NCBI GenBank assembly: GCA_002633005.1
Contig: NMRA01000513.1
Span: 69,702-133,701, forward strand
Direction: 5' to 3'
Source of the DNA: Phoronis australis
Taxonomy: Eukaryota > Phoronida > Phoronidae
DNA: 64,000 nt
The notes below the pieces were generated by a model. The model did no database searches, had not been told where the DNA came from, and saw nothing but the letters and a program-made list of their open reading frames with translations. Position numbers and translations under genes: made by a program. Within the stretch, counting starts at the first letter, position 1. Each line of letters opens with the position of its first letter. Positions 14,101 to 23,686 of this stretch are shown piece after piece.

Positions 14101-17100
14101 TACTATACAACATGTCTTGCAATCTAGTACAGTCTGTGGATAAGACCAGGGGACCGTTTCAAGAAACTGACTTAAGTTCATTTTTTACTTAAGTCTAAGA
14201 TTTGCCTTAACTTCCATACTTTGACAATTCCACATCTGGTAAGATAGTCAAAATTAAGACAAAACTTTTATCAAAAATTGAATTCAAAATTAAGATCTTT
14301 TTCTTGAAACGGTATCGAGACAAATTTAAGTGTTCTCTTAAAATTTACTAAAATTTAAGATTTGTCTTAGCTAAGTCAGTTTTGTTGGAATGGGCCCCAG
14401 TGCTCCAACGGTGAGGCTATTAATACATAGACGTTTGTCTTAATACTTTTTCACTCGTTGACGGCTTTAACACAGCCTCTCTTTCATTCCTGCTCGTAGA
14501 AGAACCGACAAACCAAGAGTTCGAGCAAGTGTCCGAAAGAAACAGATAGACGCCAGTTATAAGAGCATTTAGGCCATCTAATACAACCCGACCAACAAAA
14601 ACCAAAGAAATGCCGTCGGACGCCGGTTTTAGTGCAAAACGTGTGGTAGTTCGCCACCTCCTGTCATGCAACACCCTGGGTTTGTCACGTGCACTGTTGT
14701 GTGTTTAGACGTTCTACATTCAAACGGTGTTGTTGTTAAACTATTCGCATATATAAAACGCGCACATGCCCGACCACACACACACACGCGCGCGCGCACC
14801 CACGCACACACGCACGCACGCACGTGCACACACACGCGCATACTTTTCGATGTATACGTCATTAATTCTTTCATCGTCTTACAGTCTTGGTACGACGTCT
14901 CCCTTACCTGGAATGTGTCCGACTTCAAAGGACTCACAAGAACTGAAATATCTACGAAAAATATTTGGCTTCCCGATATTGTTCTGTTTAACAGGTTCGT
15001 TTTCTCTCTTTGTCATTATTTTGTGTAAATTTGTTGAATTGCAGAAGTTTTTCACCCAATAGTGGATTGGGGTTGGGAACCCAAATTTTTATCTAAACTT
15101 GTTTTAACATTTGACTTCGCACCTCTCCAGTCTCAAAATACGAATTTGATTCTAGTTCTTTAAACAATCCTCAGAGATCGATAGTGGTTTACACACTGCT
15201 AGCTACCTCTCTTATGTAATAGAATTTAGCGGAAGTCCCTTAGTGTAGTGGCTAAGGACTAGATAGATTTGATATTTTTATTTTAGACAGTTATTCAGGT
15301 AATAGCAAAAACAATGGCCCAATTTCCTGTTGGTATCCGAATTCTCAATTAAAGTAGAAAGACCCTTAAAGTTGTATTTTCTATTTAATTATAATAAAAA
15401 CAGACTTAATCTCCGTTTCCATGATGGTGTTTGACATCCCAGGGTATATTTGCGGGCGATGTGCATTTGTGACATATAAACCCAAATACACTAGGGTGTA
15501 TAATTACACCACCTCCAGAGTTCGTGCAAATGTAAATTTACACAAGTGCAAATCTACGCTTGGCGCATGTGAACGCAATTTAAATTTACACACGGATGTA
15601 CACTGTAAAAGCAAAATCCCTTCCACAGCTTTTTATGCCACGGTTTCACTTTATACGCACCATCTTTATGAGGTGCGACAGGCATACTTACATGTACATG
15701 GACAACTTCATCAGGACAACTCAGCTTTGGGGTTTACTTTTGCAAAGGCTCAATATTCACTTTGATGATGATCATAGGGTCTAATAATAATACATATTCT
15801 TATTCTGAATTCTAGTTAATAATAAAAACAATAAGTGTTACTAATAAGGAAACTGGTAGTAAAATTTAAGCCATTGGTTATTACTCTAATAATTAAATAT
15901 TACCAGTAACAGTAAAGATAATAATGACACCGATGAATTATAAACAGTCATTAACAGGAGTCTTATCTCAGAATATCTTGATTTTGTTCTAAGCGCTGCC
16001 GGAAGTGATTTCTACCTTACAAGTTCCGATTCCTTCGTAATTGTCAAACACGACGGTCACGTGTCCTGGAGATTTCCCGCCACGTTGGTCAGCTTCTGTC
16101 CGCTAGATGTCACCTACTTCCCATTCGATAAACAGGTAACAAAATACATTTCAAATTGTTGGAGTTTAGACGATTTTGCTTACATTTTCTAAGCATTTTC
16201 AAACCTTCTCACATTAAAATCCTATACGCAATATTCTTCGCCAACATGAGAACATGTATAGTAGCAATATTCTCTGCCTGCAGCAGGTTGATGAGTGCAC
16301 TTTTCGTTAACAGGTGTGCCATATGCAGTTCGGATCCTGGGTGTTTAATTTAGTTCAACTAGATCTTCACTCGTTAGGAGAGACTGGGGATACAGTTGTA
16401 TACAAAGGTAAGAAACCTTGTGGGGAGATTAGGGAAGGCGGGACTAGCTGAGCGAAGGGTACTGCCAATACTTCACCATGCGCGCACCCAGCCCTTGAAA
16501 TGGGGAGGCTCGAATTTGTGACAAAGTTGACCTTTTGCCCCCCCCCCCCCGGGTGCACGCATGATCACATATCCCTAGATGGCGACACAGACTTTCCCTA
16601 CAATACAGAACGGGTCTGGTGTAGAAGTTCCAATAATTTACAGATGGACAAAACATTTCTCACTCACTGATGACTCTTATCACGAAAAACACCTTTTGAA
16701 TTATACCACCTACCATTGGTAAACGTGTCTCAAGCTATTCCGTGGTCAAATTGGAGGGGAATTCAGGGCTTCGGCAGTTCGTTTTTGCACAAGATTAAGC
16801 TTCCCGAGTTGACTTGCCACGGCGTATTGTGTCTGTCTTACGTTTCGAACACTGTCTCGACCATTTAGAGTTTGTCAGGTCTTTGCAAACTCATAAATTA
16901 ATACTCATCCTAGTAATGAACACATTACATTGGAATCCATTTTGTGGAGGTGCAGTGCATAGTCTAAATCAAAAGTTCGCTTATTGGACATAATTTGGGA
17001 TTATAGCCGCTTTAAATAAACAATTACCCTGCAGTGCATTTGTAGACGAAAGAATTGCCAACAGTATGTAAAAATCTCGGCTTCGTCCGGAATTTGCTAA

Positions 17101-20100
17101 CTAGTGCAATTCCCTAGGGTGGCTCCTCTCTAGTTGTCCCCAGCAATTGTCAGGATGAAACTGGTGGAGAATCTGCACGAAAAAAAAACATAGCTGCCAT
17201 TTTAGCGCGCTTAGCATGCATCAATGCACTACCAATACTATTCAACAGGTCGGACTTGACATCACAGGACCGAGTGAATTTAGACATCTTTCACATCTAA
17301 CCTTCCCTAAAAGAAAGCCTGTAGAATAGTATTTAAGAGTTTTAAGCATTCTATATTTATCTGAAACAGTGTTTTCCTGATGCCGAGGTTCAAAAAAATA
17401 TAAAAGTCCCACATTTTGTAGCTTCTCATTCAAAAGTGAAACATTTAGACCCAAATCCTAACAGATTTTTGTAGAGCAGTGTGTGAAACTTGGCATGAAA
17501 GTTTCATATAAATCCGATTAACAGTTTTCGAGATATGATGTTCCGAAGTTAGCCAAATTCTGACATTTTTCTAGGATTCCACAAACTCTTCATTGATGCA
17601 CTATTGGTAGGTTTCGTGGCCGAAACATTTTTAGATTCCGCTATGCCAGGTGTAACCGTCCACAATCATCCCTGTCGTGTTGCATTGTAGGAAATTTTCC
17701 AGGAGAGGTAAAATAACAGAGTATTTGACGAATGGTAATTGCTTAGAAAACCAGAAACAAAAATACTCATCGGCTTGGGTTGTACATGTACATGTGTATG
17801 GAACTTCGGGAAGAGTAATGGTCGGATACATCGTCCCCGCATTTTGACAACTAGTATTCTACACTGAATAACGGGCATCAAACTGGTCAGTCTCAAAATA
17901 TGGGCACGTGATAGCACACTATTGCCCCATGAAGTATTGTGAAGATGGACTAGTTTCGCAGTTTATTTTCAGAAAATAACGAGTGGATTCTTGAAAAATT
18001 CCCAGTTAAAAGAGTACTTGCCACTTATCAGTCGTCTATGGACAAGTACCCGGAGCTGACGTTCTCGCTGTATTTGGAGAGGAGGCCATTATATGTTACT
18101 TTTAACTTAGTAAGTCCACCAGGATGTGCAACGAATTTAACTTAAATTTTGTTACTTTTTAAGTGTGAAATTTAAGTGTGAGCATTTTCTTGCAAATTTA
18201 TGTTTTGGGTATTCTTGTATTTGTAGAGCTTACCTTACTGAGATTCTAGTTTGCAAGTTTATACAATCCATTCGTTTCAGTTCGGCCTAATCGCTTGGAA
18301 TCCCAAGGCACTTTATGTTGACCGACTCAGTTTTCATTTCATACAAGTACATATTAGATAGAAAAGTTTGGGATTCTAAACCATTTACTCGGCAAATCAA
18401 TTGAACTTGGCTCCCTCTCGCGTTATTGGTTGAATTAGATTCCATAGAGGTCACAACTGTACTCTCATATCAATATAGAGTTGAAGTATAAGACCACTCA
18501 AGTGCATTATTTGTCTTCTGTAGTTAACAAAAAGAATAAAACGAATGTGAATGCACTAGGATACCAGTTTTATCGCTTTCCTAAATTGTGCCGCGTTGAA
18601 TTCTGTTCCGCTGCCAGCATGACTTTATCTTACTTTACTTCCCATGTATTCTCTCTGTAGATTCTTCCATCATGCCTGATTGCCGCCATTGGTATGTTGG
18701 CATACATACTGCCCTCTGACGACGGCGAGAAGATTGGTCTCTGCGTCACTATGTTGGTGGCGCTGTCTTTCATCATGTTATTGATGGCGGATAAGATGCC
18801 ACCAACCTCTCTGTCCATCCCACTTCTAGGTAATTATCTTGATTGTGTCTTCCAACGCACGCGAAACAAATGATATCACAGCAAGCAATACAGAGATATT
18901 GGCTAGCGACGTTGCTCGTTGCTATTTTTAAATGAGTGAGAGTACATGATAACCAGTGCTAAACGTTTTAATCAAGCACTTTACTTGAGCCATAGACCCC
19001 GTACATCCAATATTCTCAAATGCAAAAGAGTCAATCTTCTTTGCAGGAGAGTTCTTTGCGGTGATCGTGGTTATGCTCTCTGTGACGACACTGTTGTCAG
19101 CGTTTGTTATTCACGTCCACTTCCGTGGAGGCCATGGTAAACCGGTACCAAAATGGGCCAAGGTCTTGGTACTGAAAGGTTTAGCCAGAATTCTCTGCTT
19201 TGAGGTTGACTGCACTAGTAAGAAGTACGAAGAGTCAACGGTAAGTTAGTGTCTTGCTTTTGTTTCTCAAAACGAGGTTCAGCACCATCTAATGAGAAAG
19301 GCACTGCCTCGGCAAAAAACGACAAAGCATTGCATTCGCTGTTACACAAGCAGTACGCGGATGGAGTTTGAGGCTATACAACGTGCCCTAACCAAGCTGT
19401 CACTCCTAGACCTGGAGTATCACACCATTATCTTTGCCACCGATTCCATGGCAGTGTTGATGAAAGTTCAATCTGGAAACCTCCCAGCCAACTGGGGTAT
19501 CTTCCGATCACGCCACCCTCATCATGTGGTGATCTGGTCTTTCGTACCTGGCCACGCCGGTGTCTTGATTAATGAGCGTGCAGATTACCTCGCTGGCTCA
19601 TGCACCACCAACCAACCCCTCTACTTATATTCGGCTGACGTTAAGCTGCTGGCTCGCAAACGCAACCTCGAGCAGACTGCATCCCAGCTGGCTGAGTTCA
19701 ATGATGGCAGCCGCCTGCTCGAAGCCGGTATTATTTATGGCCATGCTGCAAAGAGTCACAAGAAGGGCCGTGCCCGAGTGCTGTCTAATCAAATGCTTAC
19801 AGGCAACGACAGCCCTGGAGTTCTGCGCCGTCTGCTGTCACGGGGATGGTCTGGGGAGGGGATTAATGCACCAGCATATCCCCAATGATCCTGTCCGTGA
19901 CAGGTATTATTACAGGTATTGAATTCGCCGTTAAATATCACAGCTGCCACGATTCATTTACTGTATGAAAACATATGGAAACTTCTCCTGCGGCTGACTT
20001 TGAAACTTAATTTTGACCAAGACTTGAAGGCCTACTAGGTGCCAAAATAACTATTTTTTATCTGAAATTCATGCATTGATGTAAAACATCAACATACGTT

Positions 20101-21963
20101 GTCATAGCATACCCCAAGTAGGCCTTTTACAATACAGAATCCCCATCACGAACCCCAACCGCACCAATCGAAGTCTAGAACATCATCGACACAACAAACT
20201 TGATATTACCCTGTCTCCATCGTACTGGAATTGGCGATTGCTGGCCGTTTAATCTAGTGCAAAATACGTGGAAAATCAAGGAAACATATTAATTGTTCAT
20301 TCTATGTCAATTAATATTCAAATTTATCCAAATCATTGCATTTAAAAGTTTTTTTCCATTATTTAGCACTCATTTTAATGCGGGACTCTATAGGGTGGAT
20401 GGCTGAGTCGCCTAAACAGTCGAAAAAAATAAACGCTTCGTCTGAATTGTTATCAGGCAATTTCACAATGTTTATTACAAAGCGTATTTTTCTTGATACA
20501 AAAATTTTGATGTTCGAAACTTTGCACTCAGGTCACTAGCTGTTGTCGCGTGTTGGAATCGGCGACAACAGGCTGTTTAATTTGGTGCAAAATACGCGGA
20601 AAAGTAATCTTGATCCTTTCGTATAAAGCAATGTCTAAATTCATCGAAATTTTTATAACAGAAACTAAATTTTCAAACTAATTCGTCTTGAAATCCTTCT
20701 AGACTAGGCCTACATGTACCTTGCACAAAGATTGAAAATTTAATAGCAACTCAACGTTCTGGGTATCTTTAATGTATTAAAACTATGCAAAAAGTCTCGA
20801 CTGCATAAAAGCTTTCCTGACTAATAAGGATTTGTATTCAATTTAAAGTTATAACTTCAATCATAAAAGATATTCCGATACCGGCCGCCCGTATTATAAT
20901 ATTGATGCGGGAATCGTCCAAATCAGGATATTCCGATTTGAGCTGGATTCCCGATACTGGTCGGAACAGCATGTAACGCAAGACGTCGATGTGTGCACTT
21001 TAGATCTTGTGGGCAGCCGGCTAGCTGTTTGAAGAGTAATGTTAAAATGCAGCTAGGTACCACTGTGTGTTGAGTTCTGTTTGACCCCGAAATTTCATAC
21101 AGTCCGGATAGTTCTGTTAATCAACTCGTCGTGAAACTTTTATCCACATGTTGAGTCAACGACCGGCGGAGGTGCATGCAAAACCTGGGATTAAACTGAC
21201 ACTCCCCTTGCCCGTTTCAACCGTTTAAGTGAAAAACAATCTAATAATTGGGCTGCACACCATAGGGGCTGGCGGTTATAGCCCCTACTTAGTTCAATGA
21301 TGCACCACCCATTGTTACATGGCGGCGCATCATAGGAGGCTGATTTGTTGAGAATTTCTGTGGAGCGCTCGAAGGGGCTAGGAATTATGGGCGGTGCAAT
21401 TTACTTCACGATTACCTACTTTCTGTGGTATGCAAGAAACAAAAATAACATTTTATTAAAAAGTACTTTTATTTCAAAAAGTGGTTTTGGTCGCTGGAGG
21501 CTATCTTTAATACTGGCCTGCACAACAGTGACCACGGGGATAATTGTGAACGGTGTTTTTTCATTCCTGTTCTTGAGTTCATAATGTCTTTCATTTCAAT
21601 ACAACCAAATCTTTTCTCGATTTCACAGAAACGTCTTATTATTACTTTTAGCAAAACGGCAAAGGAGTCCAACTCAATAAATACTCAAACCATGCATTGT
21701 CAGTGGATGGGGAAGAAACCAATGCTAACGAGGCGAAACAAGTCGAGTGCGGTGTCTCGGACAAGCCGACATTGCGCATCATTAGCGACAGACTGAAGCG
21801 CATCGAGGGTGCACTGCTGTCACGCCACCAAGCGGAGGAAGAACAAAGTGCATTGGAAGACGATTGGCGTAAAGTTGCCATGGTGTTGGATCGACTGTTT
21901 TTGTTTGTGTATGTGATTATTTGCGTGGTCGCCGCCCTGACGCTTTTGTTAAAACGGCCTTAA
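5091..21963 (+). CDS. Nicotinic acetylcholine receptor-like subunit (Cys-loop ligand-gated ion channel), 10 exons
   Basis: Exons are 5091-5139, 8946-9088, 10814-10858, 14885-14994, 15994-16135, 16314-16407, 17973-18109, 18661-18829, 19047-19240 and 21652-21963. All junctions are GT-AG, the phases fit, and the total is 1395 nt (464 aa). The order is signal peptide, ligand-binding domain, M1-M3, cytoplasmic loop, M4. Seen directly: a Cys-loop C151-x13-C165 containing FPFD, loop D Trp76, loop A WLPDIVLFN, loop B Trp172, the M1 proline, an M2 starting GEKIGLC, and an M4 with VAMVLDRLFLF. The 45-bp and 110-bp exons 3 and 4 match the sizes known in vertebrate nicotinic genes. Glu at M2 -1' and no added intermediate-ring proline suggest a cation channel. 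Loop C has Ser215-Ser216 in place of the Cys pair, so by the usual rule this is a non-alpha subunit of a pentameric plasma-membrane receptor. Its ligand is not proven. Confidence 0.93.
5140..8945. other. Receptor intron 1 with dispersed repeats
   Basis: No supported exon. About 6060-6130 and 6250-6345 share phrases (ATGCGCGCAC, ATGGGGGCTCGAATTT, GAGCGAAGGG) with 16450-16530 in intron 6. About 8190-8290 (TACCCATAATGCA, then CTGTCACTCACTAC) is related to 29925-30030 and more weakly to 22036-22130. The rest appears unique. Confidence 0.5.
8946..9088 (+). CDS. Receptor exon 2: N-terminal helix and first beta strand
   Basis: The acceptor TTTCTTTAG precedes codons for NTLDKELTKKILKDYEPSTR and then a block ending DIGLREISEL. 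This is the usual L..L...Y....RP opening of nicotinic extracellular domains. An N-glycosylation site (NVT) is present. The donor is GTGAGA. The exon is 143 nt. Confidence 0.9.
9540..10759. mobile_element. Inverted-repeat DNA transposon relic, Tc1/mariner-like ends
   Basis: The left end TACAGGGTGTC (9540) and right end GACACCCTGTA (10749-10759) are perfect 11-bp inverted repeats. They extend imperfectly into CGCAAAATG versus TCGAAATG. TA flanks on both sides fit a TA target duplication. I see no transposase. A second copy of the right half lies in the duplicated block, with its right end near 12833. Confidence 0.6.
10244..12315. repeat. Tandem block A, copy 1 (probable haplotype 1)
   Basis: Begins GAGTCATGTC and runs to the N at 12316. 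It is nearly identical to 12317-14333 apart from scattered substitutions, small indels and a roughly 58-bp segment near 10995-11055 that copy 2 lacks. It contains receptor exon 3 (10814-10858). Confidence 0.9.
10814..10858 (+). CDS. Receptor exon 3 (45 nt), first of two assembled copies
   Basis: Encodes KQADQTLTIKAWIRL, with the loop D tryptophan (W76) in the W-I-R context. Flanked by TTTCAG and GTGAGT. An exon of exactly 45 nt at this place is a conserved feature of nicotinic receptor genes. An identical copy occurs at 12889-12933 in the duplicated block. Confidence 0.9.
12317..14333. repeat. Tandem block A, copy 2 (probable haplotype 2)
   Basis: Starts immediately after the N with the same GAGTCATGTC and ends at a point matching the last bases before the N. 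It carries the duplicate exon 3. The low, evenly scattered divergence and the join exactly at an N suggest an uncollapsed allele. Confidence 0.9.
12889..12933 (+). CDS. Receptor exon 3, second (probably allelic) copy
   Basis: Same 45 nt and the same splice sites as 10814-10858, inside the tandem block that starts right after the N at 12316. Including both would insert 15 residues in frame and repeat the loop D strand, which no nicotinic fold has. I treat it as the other haplotype's copy, not an additional exon. Confidence 0.8.
14147..14399. mobile_element. Foldback MITE with imperfect ~28-bp inverted ends
   Basis: The left end reads CAGGGGACCGTTTCAAGAAA then CTGACTTAAG. The right end, reversed, reads CTGGGGCCCATTCCAACAAA then ACTGACTTAG. 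The interior consists of repeated AAGATTTGTCTTAA-like words, so much of it is self-complementary. The same element in copy 1 of block A starts near 12128 and is cut by the N at 12316. Confidence 0.7.
14776..14836. repeat. CA/CG-rich microsatellite
   Basis: An impure (CA)n/(CG)n run ends about 48 bp before receptor exon 4. It produces spurious His/Arg/Thr-rich reading frames on both strands. Confidence 0.9.
14885..14994 (+). CDS. Receptor exon 4 (110 nt): loop A region
   Basis: Encodes a segment starting SWYDVSLTWNVSDF and ending IWLPDIVLFN. The canonical loop A is WxPDxxxYN, and here Phe114 stands in place of the Tyr. The acceptor CTTACAG lies just after a CA/CG-rich microsatellite. The 110-nt size matches the conserved exon 4 of vertebrate nicotinic genes. 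Confidence 0.92.
15994..16135 (+). CDS. Receptor exon 5: beta strands to the first Cys-loop cysteine
   Basis: Completes the Ser116 codon, then reads AAGSDFYLTSSDSFVIVKHD and onward to FCPLDVTYFPFDKQ. Cys151 is the first cysteine of the Cys-loop. The FPFD core is intact. The donor is GTAACA. Confidence 0.92.
16314..16407 (+). CDS. Receptor exon 6: second Cys-loop cysteine and loop B
   Basis: Begins VCHMQFGSWVFNLVQLDLHS. Cys165 closes a 13-residue Cys-loop, and Trp172 is the loop B tryptophan. The usual TYDG after it is VFNL here, so loop B lacks the Asp. Acceptor TTAACAG, donor GTAAGA. Confidence 0.9.
16408..17972. other. Receptor intron 6
   Basis: No coding signal found. It holds the dispersed repeat at about 16450-16550, which ends in a C10 tract, and is otherwise anonymous. 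Confidence 0.5.
17973..18109 (+). CDS. Receptor exon 7: loop C and start of M1
   Basis: Reads ENNEWILEKFPVKRVLATYQ, then SSMDKYPELTFSLYLERRP and LYVTFNL. The loop C tyrosines (Y213 and Y220) are kept, but the vicinal cysteines of alpha subunits are Ser215-Ser216 (codons TCG TCT). RRPLYVTFNL is the start of M1. The donor GTAAGT is strong. Confidence 0.92.
18661..18829 (+). CDS. Receptor exon 8: end of M1, M2 pore, start of M3 linker
   Basis: Encodes ILPSCLIAAIGMLAYILPSD (M1), then GEKIGLCVTMLVALSFIMLL (M2) and MADKMPPTSLSIPLLG. Numbering from K at 0' gives Gly at 2', Thr at 6', Val at 9', Phe at 13' and Asp at 20'. Glu at -1' is the cation-selectivity residue. Leu is usual at 9'. Confidence 0.93.
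19047..19240 (+). CDS. Receptor exon 9: M3 and first part of cytoplasmic loop
   Basis: GEFFAVIVVMLSVTTLLSAF is M3. It is followed by VIHVHFRGGHGKPVPKWAKV, matching the conserved post-M3 helix (H-x-P-x-W). The exon ends KKYEEST at donor GTAAGT. A weaker GTAAGA donor exists inside the exon near 19217, so a shorter form is conceivable. A retrotransposon RNase H fragment starts only about 50 bp after this exon. Confidence 0.9.
19292..19888 (+). pseudogene. Retrotransposon RNase H domain, open but 5'-truncated
   Basis: A 198-codon open frame lies in receptor intron 9. It contains RMEFEAIQRALTKL (catalytic Glu), IIFATDSMAVL (catalytic Asp) and WSFVPGHAGVLINERADYLA (His and final Asp). It then continues into SHKKGRARVLSNQMLTGNDS, typical of the segment after RNase H in LINE polyproteins. 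The first catalytic Asp strand is missing because homology starts just after receptor exon 9. No reverse transcriptase precedes it, so it is a fragment. The lack of stops suggests a young insertion. It lies in the same sense as the host gene. Confidence 0.75.
19889..21651. other. Rest of receptor intron 9
   Basis: No exon supported. Two loosely similar stretches (about 20229-20285 and 20559-20610, sharing GTTTAAT and TGCAAAATACG) suggest an old repeat. About 21255-21310 (CCATAGGGGCTGGCGGTTAT) resembles the MITE at 44599-44743. Confidence 0.4.
21652..21963 (+). CDS. Receptor exon 10: cytoplasmic loop end, M4, stop
   Basis: The acceptor CTTTTAG at 21651 gives the only frame that reads through to M4. 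The loop has KQVECGVSDKPTLRIISDRL, then an amphipathic pre-M4 helix ending EDDWRKVAMVLDRLFLF, then VYVIICVVAALTLLLKRP and TAA at 21961-21963. The short KRP tail after M4 is extracellular. I see no AATAAA within the next 200 bp. Confidence 0.9.
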   Translation, partial: QNGKGVQLNKYSNHALSVDGEETNANEAKQVECGVSDKPTLRIISDRLKRIEGALLSRHQAEEEQSALEDDWRKVAMVLDRLFLFVYVIICVVAALTLLLKRP

Positions 21964-23461
21964 ATATAGTCTTTCTGCTTTATTCTAGTTAAAAACAGAA
22001 TTGAATACAATTAAGTTCGCTCGAAACGAATTTTTTTGTGGTGCACCACCATCTAAAAAGGCCGCCGTAGTGATTGACAAGTGACTCAGGCATTAAGGTT
22101 ACTAACTCAACTGCCGCCATATGAAGTGAGGTTTCCGCTGAAATCCTTCCACTTTAGAAACACTTTTAAAAAATAGTAGTAAAATAAGACAAAGACAAAC
22201 TGAGTTACGAAATTACTATAGTCCAGTGATATTTTTCAATTGACGTCACTCATCCCTTATTTCATGTTGCTTAATTGTAAAGGAAAGAGTATCTTTAAAG
22301 GGAGTTGTTCAGAAGACGCACAGCAACGGAACCTAGCATCGAAATAGCTGATAAGGTCGCCATCTTGGTTTCATGTAGTAAAACAACAAAAACAACAGAT
22401 TCCGACGTTTTAAAGGTGTGGTTTAAGCCAGTAATTTAAACAAAAAGCTGCCCTTCCCAAAAACCCAAAATTCATTTTCGGACTTAAAACAGATTGTATC
22501 TGTTTAGTAGGAGAGTGTAGTTTCAAGGTTTTTAAAAGTCGTGACTCCCTGTGTGTTACAAGTAAAGCGAAGATTAGAGTAGGTAAGTTTCCATTGTGTA
22601 CCTCTGGCCCTTCTCAGTCAGGTCTTTTAAGTGTCCGATATTTACATAGCGTCCTATTTCCCTCTTTATTCTTCCGCCATTTAGTGATTTCAAACTCTGC
22701 GTGCGTTTCCAAAGACAACCCTTGAAGTTACAACATGTGGTAAATATATGCCTACTCACCTGATGCGACTCATCGTGCGGATGTCAGGAATCTAACTGAT
22801 ATCCAACAGGGTGATACTGTTGGTATCTCATCAATTAATGAAAACTAAATTGCGACGTGACTATTTTTTACAGATTTAGATGTCTTGCTTAAAATATTGA
22901 TATGCCTTGTTTTCTTGTGCAAATTTTGTTTTTGCGCAGTTTTATCAAACTCTCAGACACAGGTTTATACTTCTAGATATGCATGACGTGTGTAAATGTA
23001 GCAGAGTTGGGTGGTGTAGTTATGCACAGGAAGACTGCAAGTACATTGCTTCTGTTTGATCAAGTTTTGTCAAACTCTGACGCGTGTTTTGTGTTTTTGT
23101 CGTTTATACCTCTAAAAGTGTAGCAGTTGTATAACGTTGCCTACATGTAATAATTATAATTCTTGGTTAATAAACATCTGAGTGTGCCACTAAGAGTCTG
23201 ATCGAAACTGACATTGACATCTACATTGCACTGGATGAATCCATAATCGAATCTTTGGGAACAGGCATCCTCCTTCAGACAGCATGACGTTTTTATGGCT
23301 AATGCAGACATAGCGATTGCCCCTTTTTCATGATATACATCCGCCAGTGAGACAAAGGTGGCCATGCGACCTTGTCCAGTCATAAGGTTACATGTATGCA
23401 GTATTTTACGGCCTAAACCCGATATATCTGGACAGAAAAGCATACATGTCAGACTTTGGCA
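21964..23461. other. Intergenic gap between two convergent genes
   Basis: About 1.5 kb separates the receptor stop codon from the 3' end of the minus-strand mosaic gene. I see no gene. About 22036-22130 contains a weak member of the dispersed GGTGCACCACC repeat. Confidence 0.5.
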
Positions 23462-23467
23462 TTTATT
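23462..23467 (-). promoter_or_regulatory. Poly(A) signal of the mosaic gene
   Basis: TTTATT on the plus strand reads AATAAA on the minus strand, 38 bases after the mosaic gene stop codon (23506-23508). The 3' UTR would therefore be very short. Confidence 0.6.
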
Positions 23468-23505
23468 GGTGTTTTCCAATTTCCATATGACAACAAGGTG
23501 TGTCT

Positions 23506-23686
23506 TTAATAATTGCCCTGGTCGTCGATAACGTATCCTCTGAAACCTTTGTAAGATGTTCCAGGCACCATCTCGGAGTGGAAGGTAATATCCAACCTTG
23601 ACGCGTCACTCGATACTAAATCAGTCCGCGTCTTACCATCGGTACCCCAGAGTGTAGTCTCGTACACGATGCCAGTTGATGAGAAG
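23506..23686 (-). CDS. Mosaic gene exon 23: CUB domain 2, end and stop
   Basis: [20 protein letters not shown], then [20 protein letters not shown] and [15 protein letters not shown], followed by TAA. The L-x-I-x-F-x-S-E...Y-x-G-F last strands of CUB. No membrane segment or basic tail follows. Confidence 0.9.

Noticed and set aside
14629-15062. Long frames overlapping receptor exon 4
   Set aside because: Open because of the CA/CG microsatellite. The real exon there is 14885-14994 only.
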